Below, in pieces: positions 22,175 through 30,770 of a stretch of DNA of 64,000 nucleotides. This DNA is from Pseudomonas sp. Os17 (GTDB lineage Bacteria > Pseudomonadota > Gammaproteobacteria > Pseudomonadales > Pseudomonadaceae): positions 809,501-873,500 of the forward strand of contig NZ_AP014627.1 in NCBI RefSeq assembly GCF_001547895.1, in the 5' to 3' direction. The notes under the pieces were generated by a model, which was not told the DNA's origin, did no database searches, and saw only the letters and a list, made by a program, of their open reading frames with translations. Position numbers and translations under genes: made by a program. The stretch's first letter is position 1, and every line of letters starts with the position of its first letter.

Positions 22175-23439
22175 AAGGGTTCAAGTCCAAGGCCCGCCCC
22201 ACCCTGCGGTCGGTCATCGGTCGTGGCCACCTGATCGTCGCGCTGCTGGCGATCTGCATGGCCAGCCTGTCCCTGACCTTTCTCGGGGTCCTGGCGTTGC
22301 GGGTCTATGCCGATCACAACCTGCACCTGATCGCCCGGTCCATCAGCTACACCGTGGAAGCCGCGGTGGTGTTCAACGACACGGTGGTGGCCACCGAGGC
22401 CCTGGCCCTGATCGCCTCCACCGAAGAGGTGGCCGATGCCAAGGTCTACGACACCCAGGGCCGCCTGCTGGCCAGTTGGCAACGTCCGGAGAGCGGCCTG
22501 CTGACCAATCTGGAAATGCACGTCGCCAGCGCGTTCCTGGAAAAGCCCATCAGCTTGCCGATCCTGCATCAGAACCGCGAAGTCGGCACGGTCAATGTCA
22601 CCGGCCATGGCGGCAGCCTCTTGCGCTTCCTGTTCAGCGGTCTGGTGGGCATCGTGCTGTGCACCGCGCTGAGTGCCTGGGTGTCGCTGTACCTGGCGCG
22701 CCGGCAACTGCGGGGCATCACCGGCCCCCTGCGCAGCCTGGCGGAAGTGGCTCACGCGGCCCGGCGCGAGCGCGCGTTCGACCAGCGGGTGCCGCCTGCA
22801 CAAATCGCCGAGCTGGACAACCTGGGCAACGACTTCAATGCCCTGCTCGATGAGCTGGAAGCCTGGCAGACCCATCTGCAAAGCGAGAATGAAACCCTGG
22901 CGCACCAGGCCAGCCACGACAGCCTGACCGGTCTGCCCAACCGGGCGTTTTTCGAGGGCCGGCTGATCCGTGCGCTGCGCAGCGCCAGCAAGCTCAACGA
23001 GCGCATGGCGGTGCTGTTTCTCGACAGCGACCGCTTCAAGGAGATCAACGACAACTTCGGCCATGCCGCCGGCGATGCGGTGCTGGTGGCGGTGGCCACG
23101 CGGATTCGCGCGCAACTGCGTGAGGAAGACCTGGTCGCGCGCCTGGGCGGGGATGAATTCGCCGTGCTGCTGACGCCGCTGCACCGGGTCGAAGACGCCC
23201 AGCGCATTGCTGACAAAATCATCAACAGCATGGAAATGCCGATCCAGCTGCCCGGCAATCTGTCGATCATGACGTCGCTGAGCATCGGCATTGCCGTGTA
23301 CCCGGATCATGGCCTGACCCCCGGCAGCCTGTTGAATGCTGCCGATGAGGCCATGTACCAAGCCAAGCGCGGTTCGCGAGGCGGGCAACACACCGTGGGG
23401 GCGGAGCCCCCAATCGTTCAGGTTCAAAACAGGAGCTAA
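22171..23439 (+). CDS. yfiN: YfiN (TpbB) membrane diguanylate cyclase
   Basis: 422 aa: transmembrane helix about 20-42, periplasmic sensor domain, second helix near 150-173, HAMP region, coiled linker and a GGDEF domain. The active site is intact (ARLGGDEFAVLL, GGDEF near residue 327), and an RxxD product-inhibition site (REED) lies exactly five residues before it, so the enzyme should be active and feedback-inhibited. It makes c-di-GMP from two GTP, promoting biofilm and small-colony growth. Translation is coupled to yfiR; the upstream extension of the frame to 22030 is within yfiR. Confidence 0.94.
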   Translation: MKGFKSKARPTLRSVIGRGHLIVALLAICMASLSLTFLGVLALRVYADHNLHLIARSISYTVEAAVVFNDTVVATEALALIASTEEVADAKVYDTQGRLLASWQRPESGLLTNLEMHVASAFLEKPISLPILHQNREVGTVNVTGHGGSLLRFLFSGLVGIVLCTALSAWVSLYLARRQLRGITGPLRSLAEVAHAARRERAFDQRVPPAQIAELDNLGNDFNALLDELEAWQTHLQSENETLAHQASHDSLTGLPNRAFFEGRLIRALRSASKLNERMAVLFLDSDRFKEINDNFGHAAGDAVLVAVATRIRAQLREEDLVARLGGDEFAVLLTPLHRVEDAQRIADKIINSMEMPIQLPGNLSIMTSLSIGIAVYPDHGLTPGSLLNAADEAMYQAKRGSRGGQHTVGAEPPIVQVQNRS

Positions 23440-23444
23440 TTCCC

Positions 23445-23948
23445 TTGTTCTCGATGACGCAACGTTCGGTTCGACTGTTCAGCACCCTGGTGTTCATGGC
23501 CCTGTTGGCCCTGGCTGGCTGCCAGAGCGTGCCGCCCAAAGGTCTGACCCCGAAACAGATCGCGGTACTGAAACAGGAGGGCTTCGAACTGACGGATGAA
23601 GGCTGGGCCTTCGGCCTGTCGGGCAAGGTGCTGTTTGGCAGCGATGTGGAAACCTTGAACCAGGCCAGCACCGAGATCGTCCAGCGCATCGGCAAGGCCC
23701 TGCTCAGCGTCGATATCCAGAAGGTCCGGGTCGACGGCCACACCGACGCTTCGGGCAAGGAGGCCTACAACGTGCAGCTGTCGGTGCGCCGGGCCAAGAG
23801 CGTGGTCAAGGTGCTGACCCAGGTCGGCATGCGTGAAGAGAATATCCAGTTGCGCGGCCTGGGCAGCAGCGAGCCGGTGGCCTCCAACAGCACCGCAGCC
23901 GGACGCACCGAGAACCGCCGGGTGTCGATCGTGGTGATCGCCGACTGA
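23445..23948 (+). CDS. yfiB: YfiB, OmpA-like peptidoglycan-binding lipoprotein
   Basis: 167-aa outer-membrane lipoprotein with signal peptide and lipobox LALAGC (Cys26), then an OmpA C-terminal domain (VDGHTDASGKEAYN, LSVRRAKSV, GRTENRRVSIVV) that binds peptidoglycan. Known to sequester YfiR at the outer membrane and so activate YfiN. The start is probably TTG at 23445: AGGAG at 23431-23435 lies nine bases before it, whereas the ATG at 23454 would be 18 bases away. Third gene of yfiRNB. Confidence 0.93.
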   Translation: MFSMTQRSVRLFSTLVFMALLALAGCQSVPPKGLTPKQIAVLKQEGFELTDEGWAFGLSGKVLFGSDVETLNQASTEIVQRIGKALLSVDIQKVRVDGHTDASGKEAYNVQLSVRRAKSVVKVLTQVGMREENIQLRGLGSSEPVASNSTAAGRTENRRVSIVVIAD

Positions 23949-23985
23949 TCGGCATTGCCCGGCTGGCGGCTACCCCCGGCAGCCG

Positions 23986-24423
23986 TTAGCGCCCTTTGGC
24001 CGGCTGGTCGCCGATGCAATCCGGCACGTTGGGGCCGATGTCGATCATGGCCGCGGACACCCGCGGGTCCCCTTTCATGCCCCACTGCAAGGGCCCCCCG
24101 TCGACGACCAGGTCATAGATCTGGCTGTCGCCAAGCCATTGGCCATTGCGCTGGTCATACAAACGGAAAAACGCCGGCAGTTCCCAGTGCGGGTTCTCGT
24201 TGGGAGCCTGCTCCGGGTCCGGGTGGTACTGGGTGTGGAATCTGCCGGGCAGGACCCAGAACGGCCTGAATACCTGAACCCTGTAGCACCCGTTGGGGCT
24301 GATGCGGGGGGCGCCGCGGGCCGTCGCCAGGCCCTTTTCCCACCATTGCGAAGCGGGCCACAGCGAGGCGCCGAGAACTACTGCGCCAAGGGTGAGCGAG
24401 CCGCGCCGGCTGAGTTTGTTCAT
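23986..24423 (-). CDS. Putative exported protein of unknown function
   Basis: 145 aa from ATG 24423. The N-terminus has a basic stretch and a hydrophobic segment (LTLGAVVLGASLWPA), consistent with a signal peptide or anchor; SRRGSLTLG is only weakly twin-arginine-like. The remainder (about 115 residues) has aromatic-rich segments (FRPFWVLPGRFHTQY, FFRLYDQRNGQWLGDSQIYDL) and one pair of cysteines. Similar small proteins occur in pseudomonads but I do not recognise a function. Alternative start at 24447. Convergent with yfiB and 38 bp downstream of a LysR gene on the same strand. Confidence 0.7.
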   Translation of the reverse strand: MNKLSRRGSLTLGAVVLGASLWPASQWWEKGLATARGAPRISPNGCYRVQVFRPFWVLPGRFHTQYHPDPEQAPNENPHWELPAFFRLYDQRNGQWLGDSQIYDLVVDGGPLQWGMKGDPRVSAAMIDIGPNVPDCIGDQPAKGR

Positions 24424-24461
24424 CTTCGGGTATCCAGATCGATCCATGAGCAGGTAAAGCG

Positions 24462-25412
24462 TCAGGGGGCGGCGAACAGCATGCTGCGACTGTCCCCCAT
24501 GAGCAGCGGCCGATTCTGCTCGGTTACCTCGCGGATGTAATCCCACAACAGGGTGATGCGCTTCAATTTGCGCAGGTCTTCACGGCAGTACATCCAGAAT
24601 TGCCGGGTCAGGTTGATCTCCTTGGGCAGTACGGGCAGCAGCCGCGGGTCCTGGGCCGCCAGGAAGCACGGCAGGATCGCCAGCGAGCGGCCCTGCTGCG
24701 CCGCCACGTATTGGGCGATGACGCTGGTGCTGCGCAGGTTGGCGCTGGCCCCGGGCACCACATTGGCCAGGTACAGCAGCTCGGAACTGAACGCCAGGTC
24801 GTCCACGTAGCTGATGAATTGATGTTCCCCCAGGTCGCTGGGGCGGCGGATCGGCGGGTGACGGTCGAGGTATTCCTGGGTGGCGTACAGCTGCAGGCGG
24901 TAGTCGCACAGCTTGCAGCACACGTAAGGTCCGTGCTCCGGGCGCTCCAGGGCAATGACGATGTCCGCCTCACGCTTGGACAGGCTGATGAAGTGCGGCA
25001 GCGGCAGGATATCCACCGAGATCGCCGGGTAGGCGTCGAGGAAATGGCTCAGTTGCGGGGTGACGAAGAAGCTGCCGAAGCCTTCGGTGCAGCCCATGCG
25101 CACATGCCCGGACAACGCCACCCCGGAACCCGAGACCTGCTCGCAGGCCATGTGCAGGGTGCTCTCGATCGACTCGGCATAACCCAGCAGGCGCTGACCT
25201 TCGGCGGTGAGGACGAAGCCGTTGGTGCGGGACTTTTCGAACAGCAGGGTGCCCAGGGCGGTTTCCAGCGAACCGATGCGCCGCGACACCGTGGTGTAGT
25301 CCACCGCCAGGCGCTTGGCCGCGCTGCTGGCCTTGCGGGTGCGCGCCACTTCGAGGAAAAACTTCAGGTCGTCCCAGTTCAGGGTGCTCAGCGAGGTGAT
25401 GTTTTTTTGCAT
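24462..25412 (-). CDS. LysR-family regulator divergent from mmsAB
   Basis: 316-aa LysR-type regulator. The helix-turn-helix is near residues 12-60 (WDDLKFFLEVARTRKASSAAKRL, YTTVSRRIGSLETALG), with a substrate-binding domain from about 90. ATG at 25412 is the likely start; a 24-residue upstream extension lacks family similarity. It is divergent from mmsA with a 148-bp intergenic region that carries an inverted repeat (25428-25456), so it probably controls valine/3-hydroxyisobutyrate catabolism. In P. aeruginosa the local regulator MmsR is instead AraC-type. Confidence 0.88.
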   Translation of the reverse strand: MQKNITSLSTLNWDDLKFFLEVARTRKASSAAKRLAVDYTTVSRRIGSLETALGTLLFEKSRTNGFVLTAEGQRLLGYAESIESTLHMACEQVSGSGVALSGHVRMGCTEGFGSFFVTPQLSHFLDAYPAISVDILPLPHFISLSKREADIVIALERPEHGPYVCCKLCDYRLQLYATQEYLDRHPPIRRPSDLGEHQFISYVDDLAFSSELLYLANVVPGASANLRSTSVIAQYVAAQQGRSLAILPCFLAAQDPRLLPVLPKEINLTRQFWMYCREDLRKLKRITLLWDYIREVTEQNRPLLMGDSRSMLFAAP

Positions 25413-25427
25413 GTTGGACCGGATTTT

Positions 25428-25456
25428 ATGTGCGTTCTTATTAGGAATTTGCACAT
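25428..25456 (+). promoter_or_regulatory. Inverted repeat, candidate LysR operator for mmsAB
   Basis: ATGTGC, 17 bases, GCACAT, located between the divergent LysR gene and mmsA. Perfect six-base arms of the kind bound by LysR dimers. Confidence 0.45.
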
Positions 25457-25560
25457 CTATACTCCAAAAACCGTCCGACACCAACTCGCGACAGCCCCTC
25501 TTTCAAGGCGCTTGCCCGCCTTGGTTCCCTGCATAAGAACTCAAGAAGTCAGGAGACCTC

Positions 25561-27087
25561 ATGAACGCATCCCTCAAGCCCGACGGCACCACCCTGCAAC
25601 AGGTCAAATTGCTGATCGACGGTGAATGGGTCCAGTCCCAGAGCCAGGAATGGCATGACATCGTCAACCCGGCGACCCAGGAAGTGCTGGCCAAGGTGCC
25701 CTTTGCCACCGCCGCTGAAGTCGACGCCGCGATTGCCGCCGCCCAGCGCGCCTTCCAGACCTGGAAACTGACCCCGATCGGCGCGCGGATGCGCATCATG
25801 CTCAAGCTCCAGGCCCTGATCCGCGAGCATTCCAAACGCATTGCCGCAGTCCTCAGCGCCGAGCAGGGCAAGACCCTCGCCGACGCCGAGGGCGACATCT
25901 TCCGCGGCCTGGAAGTGGTGGAACACGCCTGCTCCATTGGCACCCTGCAGATGGGCGAATTCGCCGAGAACGTTGCCGGCGGTGTCGACACCTACACCCT
26001 GCGCCAGCCGATCGGCGTGTGCGCCGGGATCACCCCGTTCAACTTCCCGGCGATGATTCCGCTGTGGATGTTCCCGATGGCCATCGCCTGTGGCAACACC
26101 TTCGTCCTCAAGCCTTCCGAGCAGGACCCGCTGTCCACCATGCTGCTGGTGGAGCTGGCGGTGGAAGCCGGGGTGCCGGCCGGCGTGCTCAACGTGGTGC
26201 ACGGTGGCAAGGACGTGGTGGATGCGCTGTGCACCCACAAGGACATCAAGGCGGTGTCCTTCGTCGGTTCGACCGCGGTCGGCACTCACGTCTATGACCT
26301 GGCGGGCAAGCACGGCAAGCGCGTGCAATCGATGATGGGCGCGAAGAACCACGCCGTGGTCCTGCCCGACGCCAACCGCGAACAGACCCTCAATGCCCTG
26401 GTGGGCGCCGGCTTCGGCGCGGCCGGTCAGCGGTGCATGGCCACCTCGGTGGTGGTGCTGGTGGGCGCTTCGAAACAATGGCTGCCAGACCTCAAGGCCC
26501 TGGCGCAGAAGCTCAAGGTCAACGCCGGCAGCGAGCCGGGCACCGATGTGGGTCCGGTCGTGTCCAAGCGCGCCAAGGCGCGGATTCTGGAGCTGATCGA
26601 AAGCGGCGTGAAAGAAGGCGCCAAGCTGGAACTCGATGGCCGCGGCATCAAGGTCCCGGGCTACGAGCAGGGCAACTTCATCGGTCCGACCCTGTTCTCC
26701 GGGGTAACCACCGATATGCAGATCTACACCCAGGAAATCTTCGGCCCGGTGCTGGTGGTGCTGGAGGTCGACACCCTGGATCAGGCCATTGCCCTGGTCA
26801 ACGCCAACCCCTTCGGCAACGGCACCGGCCTGTTCACCCAAAGCGGGGCGGCGGCGCGCAAGTTCCAGAGCGAAATCGATGTCGGCCAGGTCGGCATCAA
26901 CATCCCGATTCCGGTGCCGGTGCCGTTCTTCAGCTTCACCGGTTCCCGCGGTTCCAAGCTCGGCGACCTGGGCCCGTACGGCAAGCAAGTGGTGCAGTTC
27001 TACACTCAGACCAAGACCGTCACCGCCCGCTGGTTCGACGACGACAGCGTCAACGACGGTGTGAACACCACCATCAGCCTGCGTTGA
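25561..27087 (+). CDS. mmsA: Methylmalonate-semialdehyde dehydrogenase (CoA-acylating)
   Basis: 508-aa aldehyde dehydrogenase family enzyme converting (S)-methylmalonate semialdehyde to propionyl-CoA in valine breakdown. Shows ITPFNFPAMIPLWMFP, the catalytic cysteine in GAAGQRCMATS, and QEIFGPVLVVLE. Good ribosome site (AGGAGACCTCATG). The downstream partner mmsB makes its substrate. Distinct from the bauC paralogue at 4779-6272 with different flanking residues around the active-site cysteine. Confidence 0.93.
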   Translation: MNASLKPDGTTLQQVKLLIDGEWVQSQSQEWHDIVNPATQEVLAKVPFATAAEVDAAIAAAQRAFQTWKLTPIGARMRIMLKLQALIREHSKRIAAVLSAEQGKTLADAEGDIFRGLEVVEHACSIGTLQMGEFAENVAGGVDTYTLRQPIGVCAGITPFNFPAMIPLWMFPMAIACGNTFVLKPSEQDPLSTMLLVELAVEAGVPAGVLNVVHGGKDVVDALCTHKDIKAVSFVGSTAVGTHVYDLAGKHGKRVQSMMGAKNHAVVLPDANREQTLNALVGAGFGAAGQRCMATSVVVLVGASKQWLPDLKALAQKLKVNAGSEPGTDVGPVVSKRAKARILELIESGVKEGAKLELDGRGIKVPGYEQGNFIGPTLFSGVTTDMQIYTQEIFGPVLVVLEVDTLDQAIALVNANPFGNGTGLFTQSGAAARKFQSEIDVGQVGINIPIPVPVPFFSFTGSRGSKLGDLGPYGKQVVQFYTQTKTVTARWFDDDSVNDGVNTTISLR

Positions 27088-27097
27088 GGAGCCTGAC

Positions 27098-27985
27098 ATG
27101 AACATTGCATTTATCGGCCTGGGCAACATGGGCGCGCCCATGGCCCGCAACCTGATCAAGGCCGGGCATCAGCTGAACCTGTTCGACCTCAACCAGAGCG
27201 TGCTGGCGGAGCTGGCGCAACTGGGCGGGCGCATCAGCGCCTCGCCCAAGGCCGCCGCCGAAGGCGCCGAGCTGGTGATCACCATGCTCCCCGCCGCGGC
27301 CCATGTGCGCAGTGTGTGGCTGGGTGAAGACGGGGTGCTGGCGGGGATCGCCAGCGGCGTGCCGGCAGTGGACTGCAGCACCATCGACCCGCAGACCGCC
27401 CGCGAAGTGGCCGCCGCTGCCGCCAGGCAAGGCGTGGCCATGGCCGATGCGCCGGTGTCTGGCGGCACCGGTGGCGCCCAGGCCGGCACCCTGACCTTCA
27501 TGGTCGGCGCCAGTGCCGAGCTGTTCGCCACCCTGCAACCGGTGCTGGCGCAGATGGGGCGCAACATCGTGCATTGCGGCGAAGTGGGCACCGGGCAGAT
27601 CGCCAAGATCTGCAACAACCTGCTGCTGGGGATTTCGATGATCGGCGTCAGTGAAGCCATGGCCCTGGGCGATGCCCTGGGCATCGACACCCAGGTGCTG
27701 GCGGGGATCATCAACAGCTCCACCGGCCGTTGCTGGAGTTCCGATACCTACAACCCGTGGCCGGGAGTGATTGAAACCGCTCCGGCATCCCGCGGCTACA
27801 CCGGCGGCTTTGGGGCCGAGCTGATGCTCAAGGACCTGGGGCTGGCCACCGAGGCCGCTCGCCAGGCGCATCAGCCGGTGGTGCTCGGCGCCGTGGCCCA
27901 GCAGCTGTACCAGGCCATGAGCCTGCGGGGGGAGGGTGGCAAGGACTTCTCGGCCATCGTCAACAGCTACCGCAAGCCGCAGTAA
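27098..27985 (+). CDS. mmsB: 3-Hydroxyisobutyrate dehydrogenase
   Basis: 295-aa beta-hydroxyacid dehydrogenase. N-terminal Rossmann motif FIGLGNMGAPMARNL, substrate motif DAPVSGGTGGAQAGTL, and catalytic lysine region GTGQIAKICNN. Oxidises 3-hydroxyisobutyrate to methylmalonate semialdehyde with NAD+. It begins 10 bp after mmsA with AGGAG before the ATG, so the two form an operon. Confidence 0.94.
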   Translation: MNIAFIGLGNMGAPMARNLIKAGHQLNLFDLNQSVLAELAQLGGRISASPKAAAEGAELVITMLPAAAHVRSVWLGEDGVLAGIASGVPAVDCSTIDPQTAREVAAAAARQGVAMADAPVSGGTGGAQAGTLTFMVGASAELFATLQPVLAQMGRNIVHCGEVGTGQIAKICNNLLLGISMIGVSEAMALGDALGIDTQVLAGIINSSTGRCWSSDTYNPWPGVIETAPASRGYTGGFGAELMLKDLGLATEAARQAHQPVVLGAVAQQLYQAMSLRGEGGKDFSAIVNSYRKPQ

Positions 27986-27998
27986 GGCAAAGACTGTA

Positions 27999-28105
27999 TA
28001 GCCGCTGCCGCAGGCTGCGAACGGACGCAGCGATCTCAAGGCTGGATAGCGTCAGGCAAGGCCCTGCGGTCCTTTTCGCAGCTTCGCGAGCTCAGCAGCG
28101 GTTAC
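27999..28105. repeat. REPIN-like doublet, GCCGCTGCCGCAGGC family
   Basis: A REP sequence (TAGCCGCTGCCGCAGGCTGC) and an inverted, diverged partner (CAGCAGCGGTTAC) enclose about 70 bp with internal palindromes. Downstream of mmsB; non-coding. Confidence 0.75.
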
Positions 28106-28114
28106 AAGGATAGG

Positions 28115-28163
28115 TGTAGCCGCTGCCGCAGGCTGCGAACGGCCCGAAGGGCCGCAGCGATTT
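28115..28163. repeat. Solitary REP, GCCGCTGCCGCAGGC family
   Basis: Starts GTAGCCGCTGCCGCAGGC and continues into a GGCCCGAAGGGCC hairpin. Ten bases after the preceding doublet; no inverted partner. Confidence 0.75.
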
Positions 28164-28214
28164 CACCTCTGGCGAAGCTTGGTATTGAACGCGGCCCCTT
28201 CAGCCGGGGCATTT

Positions 28215-28250
28215 GCGGGAACCTGCGTCGGGCAGGTTCCCGCTTTTTTT
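28215..28250 (+). terminator. Rho-independent terminator downstream of mmsAB and its REPs
   Basis: Stem GCGGGAACCTG / CAGGTTCCCGC, seven-base loop, then seven Ts. It terminates rightward transcription just before the convergent RES toxin gene. Confidence 0.9.
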
Positions 28251-28256
28251 GCCGCC

Positions 28257-28775
28257 TCAGTTCGGGCGGCCGGCCACGGTGCGAGGGGGAGGATTGAGGC
28301 GTGTGTCGAGGCCGAAGCGTTCCTGGACCACCACCTGGTACAGCCCTTTGGCCAGCAACGGATTGATCAGAATGTTCCAGCTGTGGCGCGACACCGATGA
28401 GGGCACCAGCACGAATGGATGGTCGGCCAGCAACTGGTCGGCGAACTTCTGCTGGCCGGCGCTGGGTATGCCCGGCACCAGCCAGTTGGGATTGGGAATG
28501 CTCTGTTCATCGATCCGGTAGATGGCCGACGGGTCCTGGATCAGGGCGCCGGTGAGCACATGGGGCACGCTGTCCAGGGCGGCAAAGCCCTTGTGCACCG
28601 CCACTTCCAGAATCGCCGTGGCCGGGTCGGCGCTGCCATACACGGCCTTGACCCCTTTGGAGTTCCAGCGACCGCCGCACAGCTCGGCGCCGATGCCACT
28701 GTCCCAGCTGTCGGCGTGTCGGGCGGCGTCCAGTCGCCAGAAGTGAATCGCACTGCTGCCGGGGGCGCTGATCAC
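28257..28775 (-). CDS. RES-domain toxin of a RES/Xre toxin-antitoxin pair
   Basis: 172-aa RES-family protein. The family fold is indicated by IHFWRLDAARHADSW, GGRWNSKGVKAVYGS and ATAILEVAVHKG, which carry the conserved Arg, Tyr and Glu of the NAD-binding pocket. RES toxins studied elsewhere (MbcT, Photorhabdus Res) deplete NAD+. It lies immediately downstream of, and overlaps by four bases (ATGA), the DUF2384 antitoxin gene. This antitoxin-first order and coupling are typical. Length is normal; no sign of decay. Confidence 0.9.
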   Translation of the reverse strand: MISAPGSSAIHFWRLDAARHADSWDSGIGAELCGGRWNSKGVKAVYGSADPATAILEVAVHKGFAALDSVPHVLTGALIQDPSAIYRIDEQSIPNPNWLVPGIPSAGQQKFADQLLADHPFVLVPSSVSRHSWNILINPLLAKGLYQVVVQERFGLDTRLNPPPRTVAGRPN

Positions 28776-29257
28776 TGATAGACCCCGTATTCCAGGCGGG
28801 TGAGAAACTCGTCCACCAGTTCGAAGCCGATGGGGTTGGTCAGCAGGTCCACCGGTTTGTGGCCATCGAGGCCCATTACCGGCTTGGCCATCCAGTCCTG
28901 TGCCTCTTCACTGCTGCCGAAGATCTCCTGGGCTTTGGCCAGCACCTGGGCAAAGCGCACTGCGCGGGCGCTCTGCTCCGGATTCAAGGGCTCGTCCGGG
29001 GTTTTCAGGCGGCGGTGCAGGGTGCGTTCGGAGAGGCCGATGATCTTGGCCAGGACCTGTTCGTCCTTGAGCATGGGCACCGAGGAGACGAACTTGATGA
29101 TCGCCGTCAGCGGGATGCCTTCCTCGGTCAGCCGATAGATCGAGATGCGGTCGTCAAAGCGTGCCCGGCCACCCAGGAGGATGTCCGAAGACTGTTCTTT
29201 CAATACCAGCTTGCCCCGCCGCTTGGGGGTGAGGCCGGTGTCTGTCAGCGCAACCAT
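28772..29257 (-). CDS. Xre/MbcA/ParS-type antitoxin (DUF2384)
   Basis: 161 aa: an N-terminal helix-turn-helix (LAKIIGLSERTLHRRLK near residue 75) and the C-terminal DUF2384 toxin-binding domain (AQEIFGSSEEAQDWM, DLLTNPIGFELVDEFL, ending RLEYGVY). It should neutralise the RES toxin and repress its own promoter. AGGAG precedes the ATG by about seven bases. Inverted and direct repeats overlap its promoter (29275-29308). Confidence 0.91.
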   Translation of the reverse strand: MVALTDTGLTPKRRGKLVLKEQSSDILLGGRARFDDRISIYRLTEEGIPLTAIIKFVSSVPMLKDEQVLAKIIGLSERTLHRRLKTPDEPLNPEQSARAVRFAQVLAKAQEIFGSSEEAQDWMAKPVMGLDGHKPVDLLTNPIGFELVDEFLTRLEYGVYQ

Positions 29258-29274
29258 GGGTCTACTCCTGCCTT

Positions 29275-29308
29275 TGCCATTTGGCAGTGATTATATAGAC
29301 ATTTGGCA
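29275..29308 (-). promoter_or_regulatory. Autoregulated promoter-operator of the RES/Xre pair
   Basis: On the plus strand CATTTGGCA occurs at 29278-29286 and 29300-29308, 22 bp apart; the first is part of a TGCCA-TT-TGGCA palindrome (29275-29286). Between the two copies, on the minus strand, lies a perfect -10 box TATAAT (29290-29295). Antitoxin bound to either copy would block RNA polymerase. Confidence 0.72.
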
Positions 29309-29381
29309 GGGTGCGTTGAGTTGAATGGCCGCCATGCCGGAGGAGCCCGGATGGCGCGGGCTCCCGACGGGTGTTCAGGGA

Positions 29382-29726
29382 TCAGGCGAACACGAAGTAC
29401 TTGCGCACGGTTTCCAGCACTTCCCAGGTGCCTTTCATTCCGGGTTCCACCACGAAGATATCGCCGGCACGCAGGTGGATGGGATCGTGGCCGTCCGGGG
29501 TGATCACGCAGTAGCCTTCCTGGAAATGGCAGTACTCCCACTTTTCGTAGGCCACCCGCCACTTGCCCGGGGTGCAGATCCAGGTGCCCATGATCTTGCT
29601 GCCGTCCTCGCTGGTGTAGGCGTTGAGGTTGACGGTGTGTGGGTCGCCTGCGAGCTTTTCCCACTTGCAGGCATCAAGAACGGGCAGCGGATGGGTATCG
29701 CGCAGAACGGTAATGGGTTGCGACAT
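29382..29726 (-). CDS. Cupin-domain protein (DUF861/Cupin_3 type)
   Basis: 114-aa single-domain beta-barrel protein. The motif order WICTPGKWRVAYEKWEYCHFQEG, VITPDGHDPIHLRAGD and FVVEPGMKGTWEV matches the Cupin_3 family related to (S)-ureidoglycine aminohydrolase and many small proteins of unknown activity. The conserved glutamate and histidine (KWEYCHF) could bind metal. It stands alone between the toxin-antitoxin pair and the kyn operon; substrate unknown. Confidence 0.8.
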   Translation of the reverse strand: MSQPITVLRDTHPLPVLDACKWEKLAGDPHTVNLNAYTSEDGSKIMGTWICTPGKWRVAYEKWEYCHFQEGYCVITPDGHDPIHLRAGDIFVVEPGMKGTWEVLETVRKYFVFA

Positions 29727-29928
29727 GCTGTGCTCCTAGCGGGCAGAGAACTGAAGACGCACCCTATAGCGCCCGGCGTTGCGGGGGATGTCTGTGCTCG
29801 ACCTCGGGGTATCCAGAAGCGCTGCCGCGCTCTGTGGCGGCTGTTGGGCGGGGCGCTGCCGGGGCGGCCCGAAAGGGGTTTGAGGGGTTGCAAGATTCGG
29901 TTGATGAAGCGCGCTTTATTAGCAGGAT

Positions 29929-29965
29929 TTGCGAAATATCTGACGAGTACCGAGTTATTTCGCAA
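29929..29965 (+). promoter_or_regulatory. Long inverted repeat upstream of kynBA, candidate KynR site
   Basis: TTGCGAAATA, 17 bases, TATTTCGCAA: perfect ten-base arms, 58 bp before the kynB start. No terminator-like T run follows. An Lrp/AsnC regulator of the kynurenine pathway is encoded in the window, which makes it the first candidate. Confidence 0.6.
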
Positions 29966-30022
29966 GAAACTTCAGCGGTATCGCTCGTATCATTCAGTCC
30001 GGAGTGACCGAGAGCCGCACGA

Positions 30023-30664
30023 ATGGAAAATACACCACGCTGGTGGGATATCAGCCCGCCCTTGAGTACCGCGACCCCGACCTGGCCGGGAGATACACCG
30101 TTCCAGGAGGAGCGCGTCTGGCAGTTCGGGCCCGAGTGCCCGGTAAATGTCGGGCGGGTGACCCTGTCGCCCCACACCGGCGCCCATGTCGACGCGCCCC
30201 TGCATTACCGGCCGGATGGCCTGCCCATCGGCGAGGTACCGCTGGATGTCTACATGGGCCCGTGCCGGGTCCTGCATTGCCTGGACAGCGGCGCCCTGGT
30301 GCAGCCCGAAGCCTTGCTCGGGCGCCTGGACAACCTGCCCCCGCGCGTCTTGCTGCGCACTTATCCACAGGCGCCGCTGAGCACCTGGGACCCGGACTTC
30401 ACCGCGGTCGCCCCGGCCACTGTCGAGCTGCTGGCCAGTCTCGGCGTGCGCCTGATCGGCATCGACACGCCGTCTCTGGACCCTCAGCAGTCCAAGACCA
30501 TGGAGGCCCACAACAAGGTGGCCCGCCACGGCATGGCGATCCTTGAGGGGATCGTCCTGGATGAAGTGGCCGAAGGCGACTACGAACTGATTGCCCTGCC
30601 ACTGCGCTTCGCTCACCTGGACGCCAGTCCGGTGCGGGCGATCCTGCGCCCCCTGGCCGATTGA
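30023..30664 (+). CDS. kynB: Kynurenine formamidase
   Basis: 213-aa bacterial-type (cyclase family) N-formylkynurenine formamidase, hydrolysing N-formylkynurenine to kynurenine and formate. Shows [20 protein letters not shown] and the metal-binding [12 protein letters not shown] motif (His near residues 51, 55, 61; Asp 57), plus [12 protein letters not shown] at 30023. Followed 106 bp later by kynA, whose product it consumes. Confidence 0.95.
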   Translation: MENTPRWWDISPPLSTATPTWPGDTPFQEERVWQFGPECPVNVGRVTLSPHTGAHVDAPLHYRPDGLPIGEVPLDVYMGPCRVLHCLDSGALVQPEALLGRLDNLPPRVLLRTYPQAPLSTWDPDFTAVAPATVELLASLGVRLIGIDTPSLDPQQSKTMEAHNKVARHGMAILEGIVLDEVAEGDYELIALPLRFAHLDASPVRAILRPLAD

Positions 30665-30770
30665 TTCCTACAATAAATACACAGCTGGCCGTCCGCGCCG
30701 TTGTGCAGCCCGAGTCCGGGTTGCGCAGCCTGCGGGCGGCAACCGCTGCCTGAGGCGAGGAGCCCACGCC

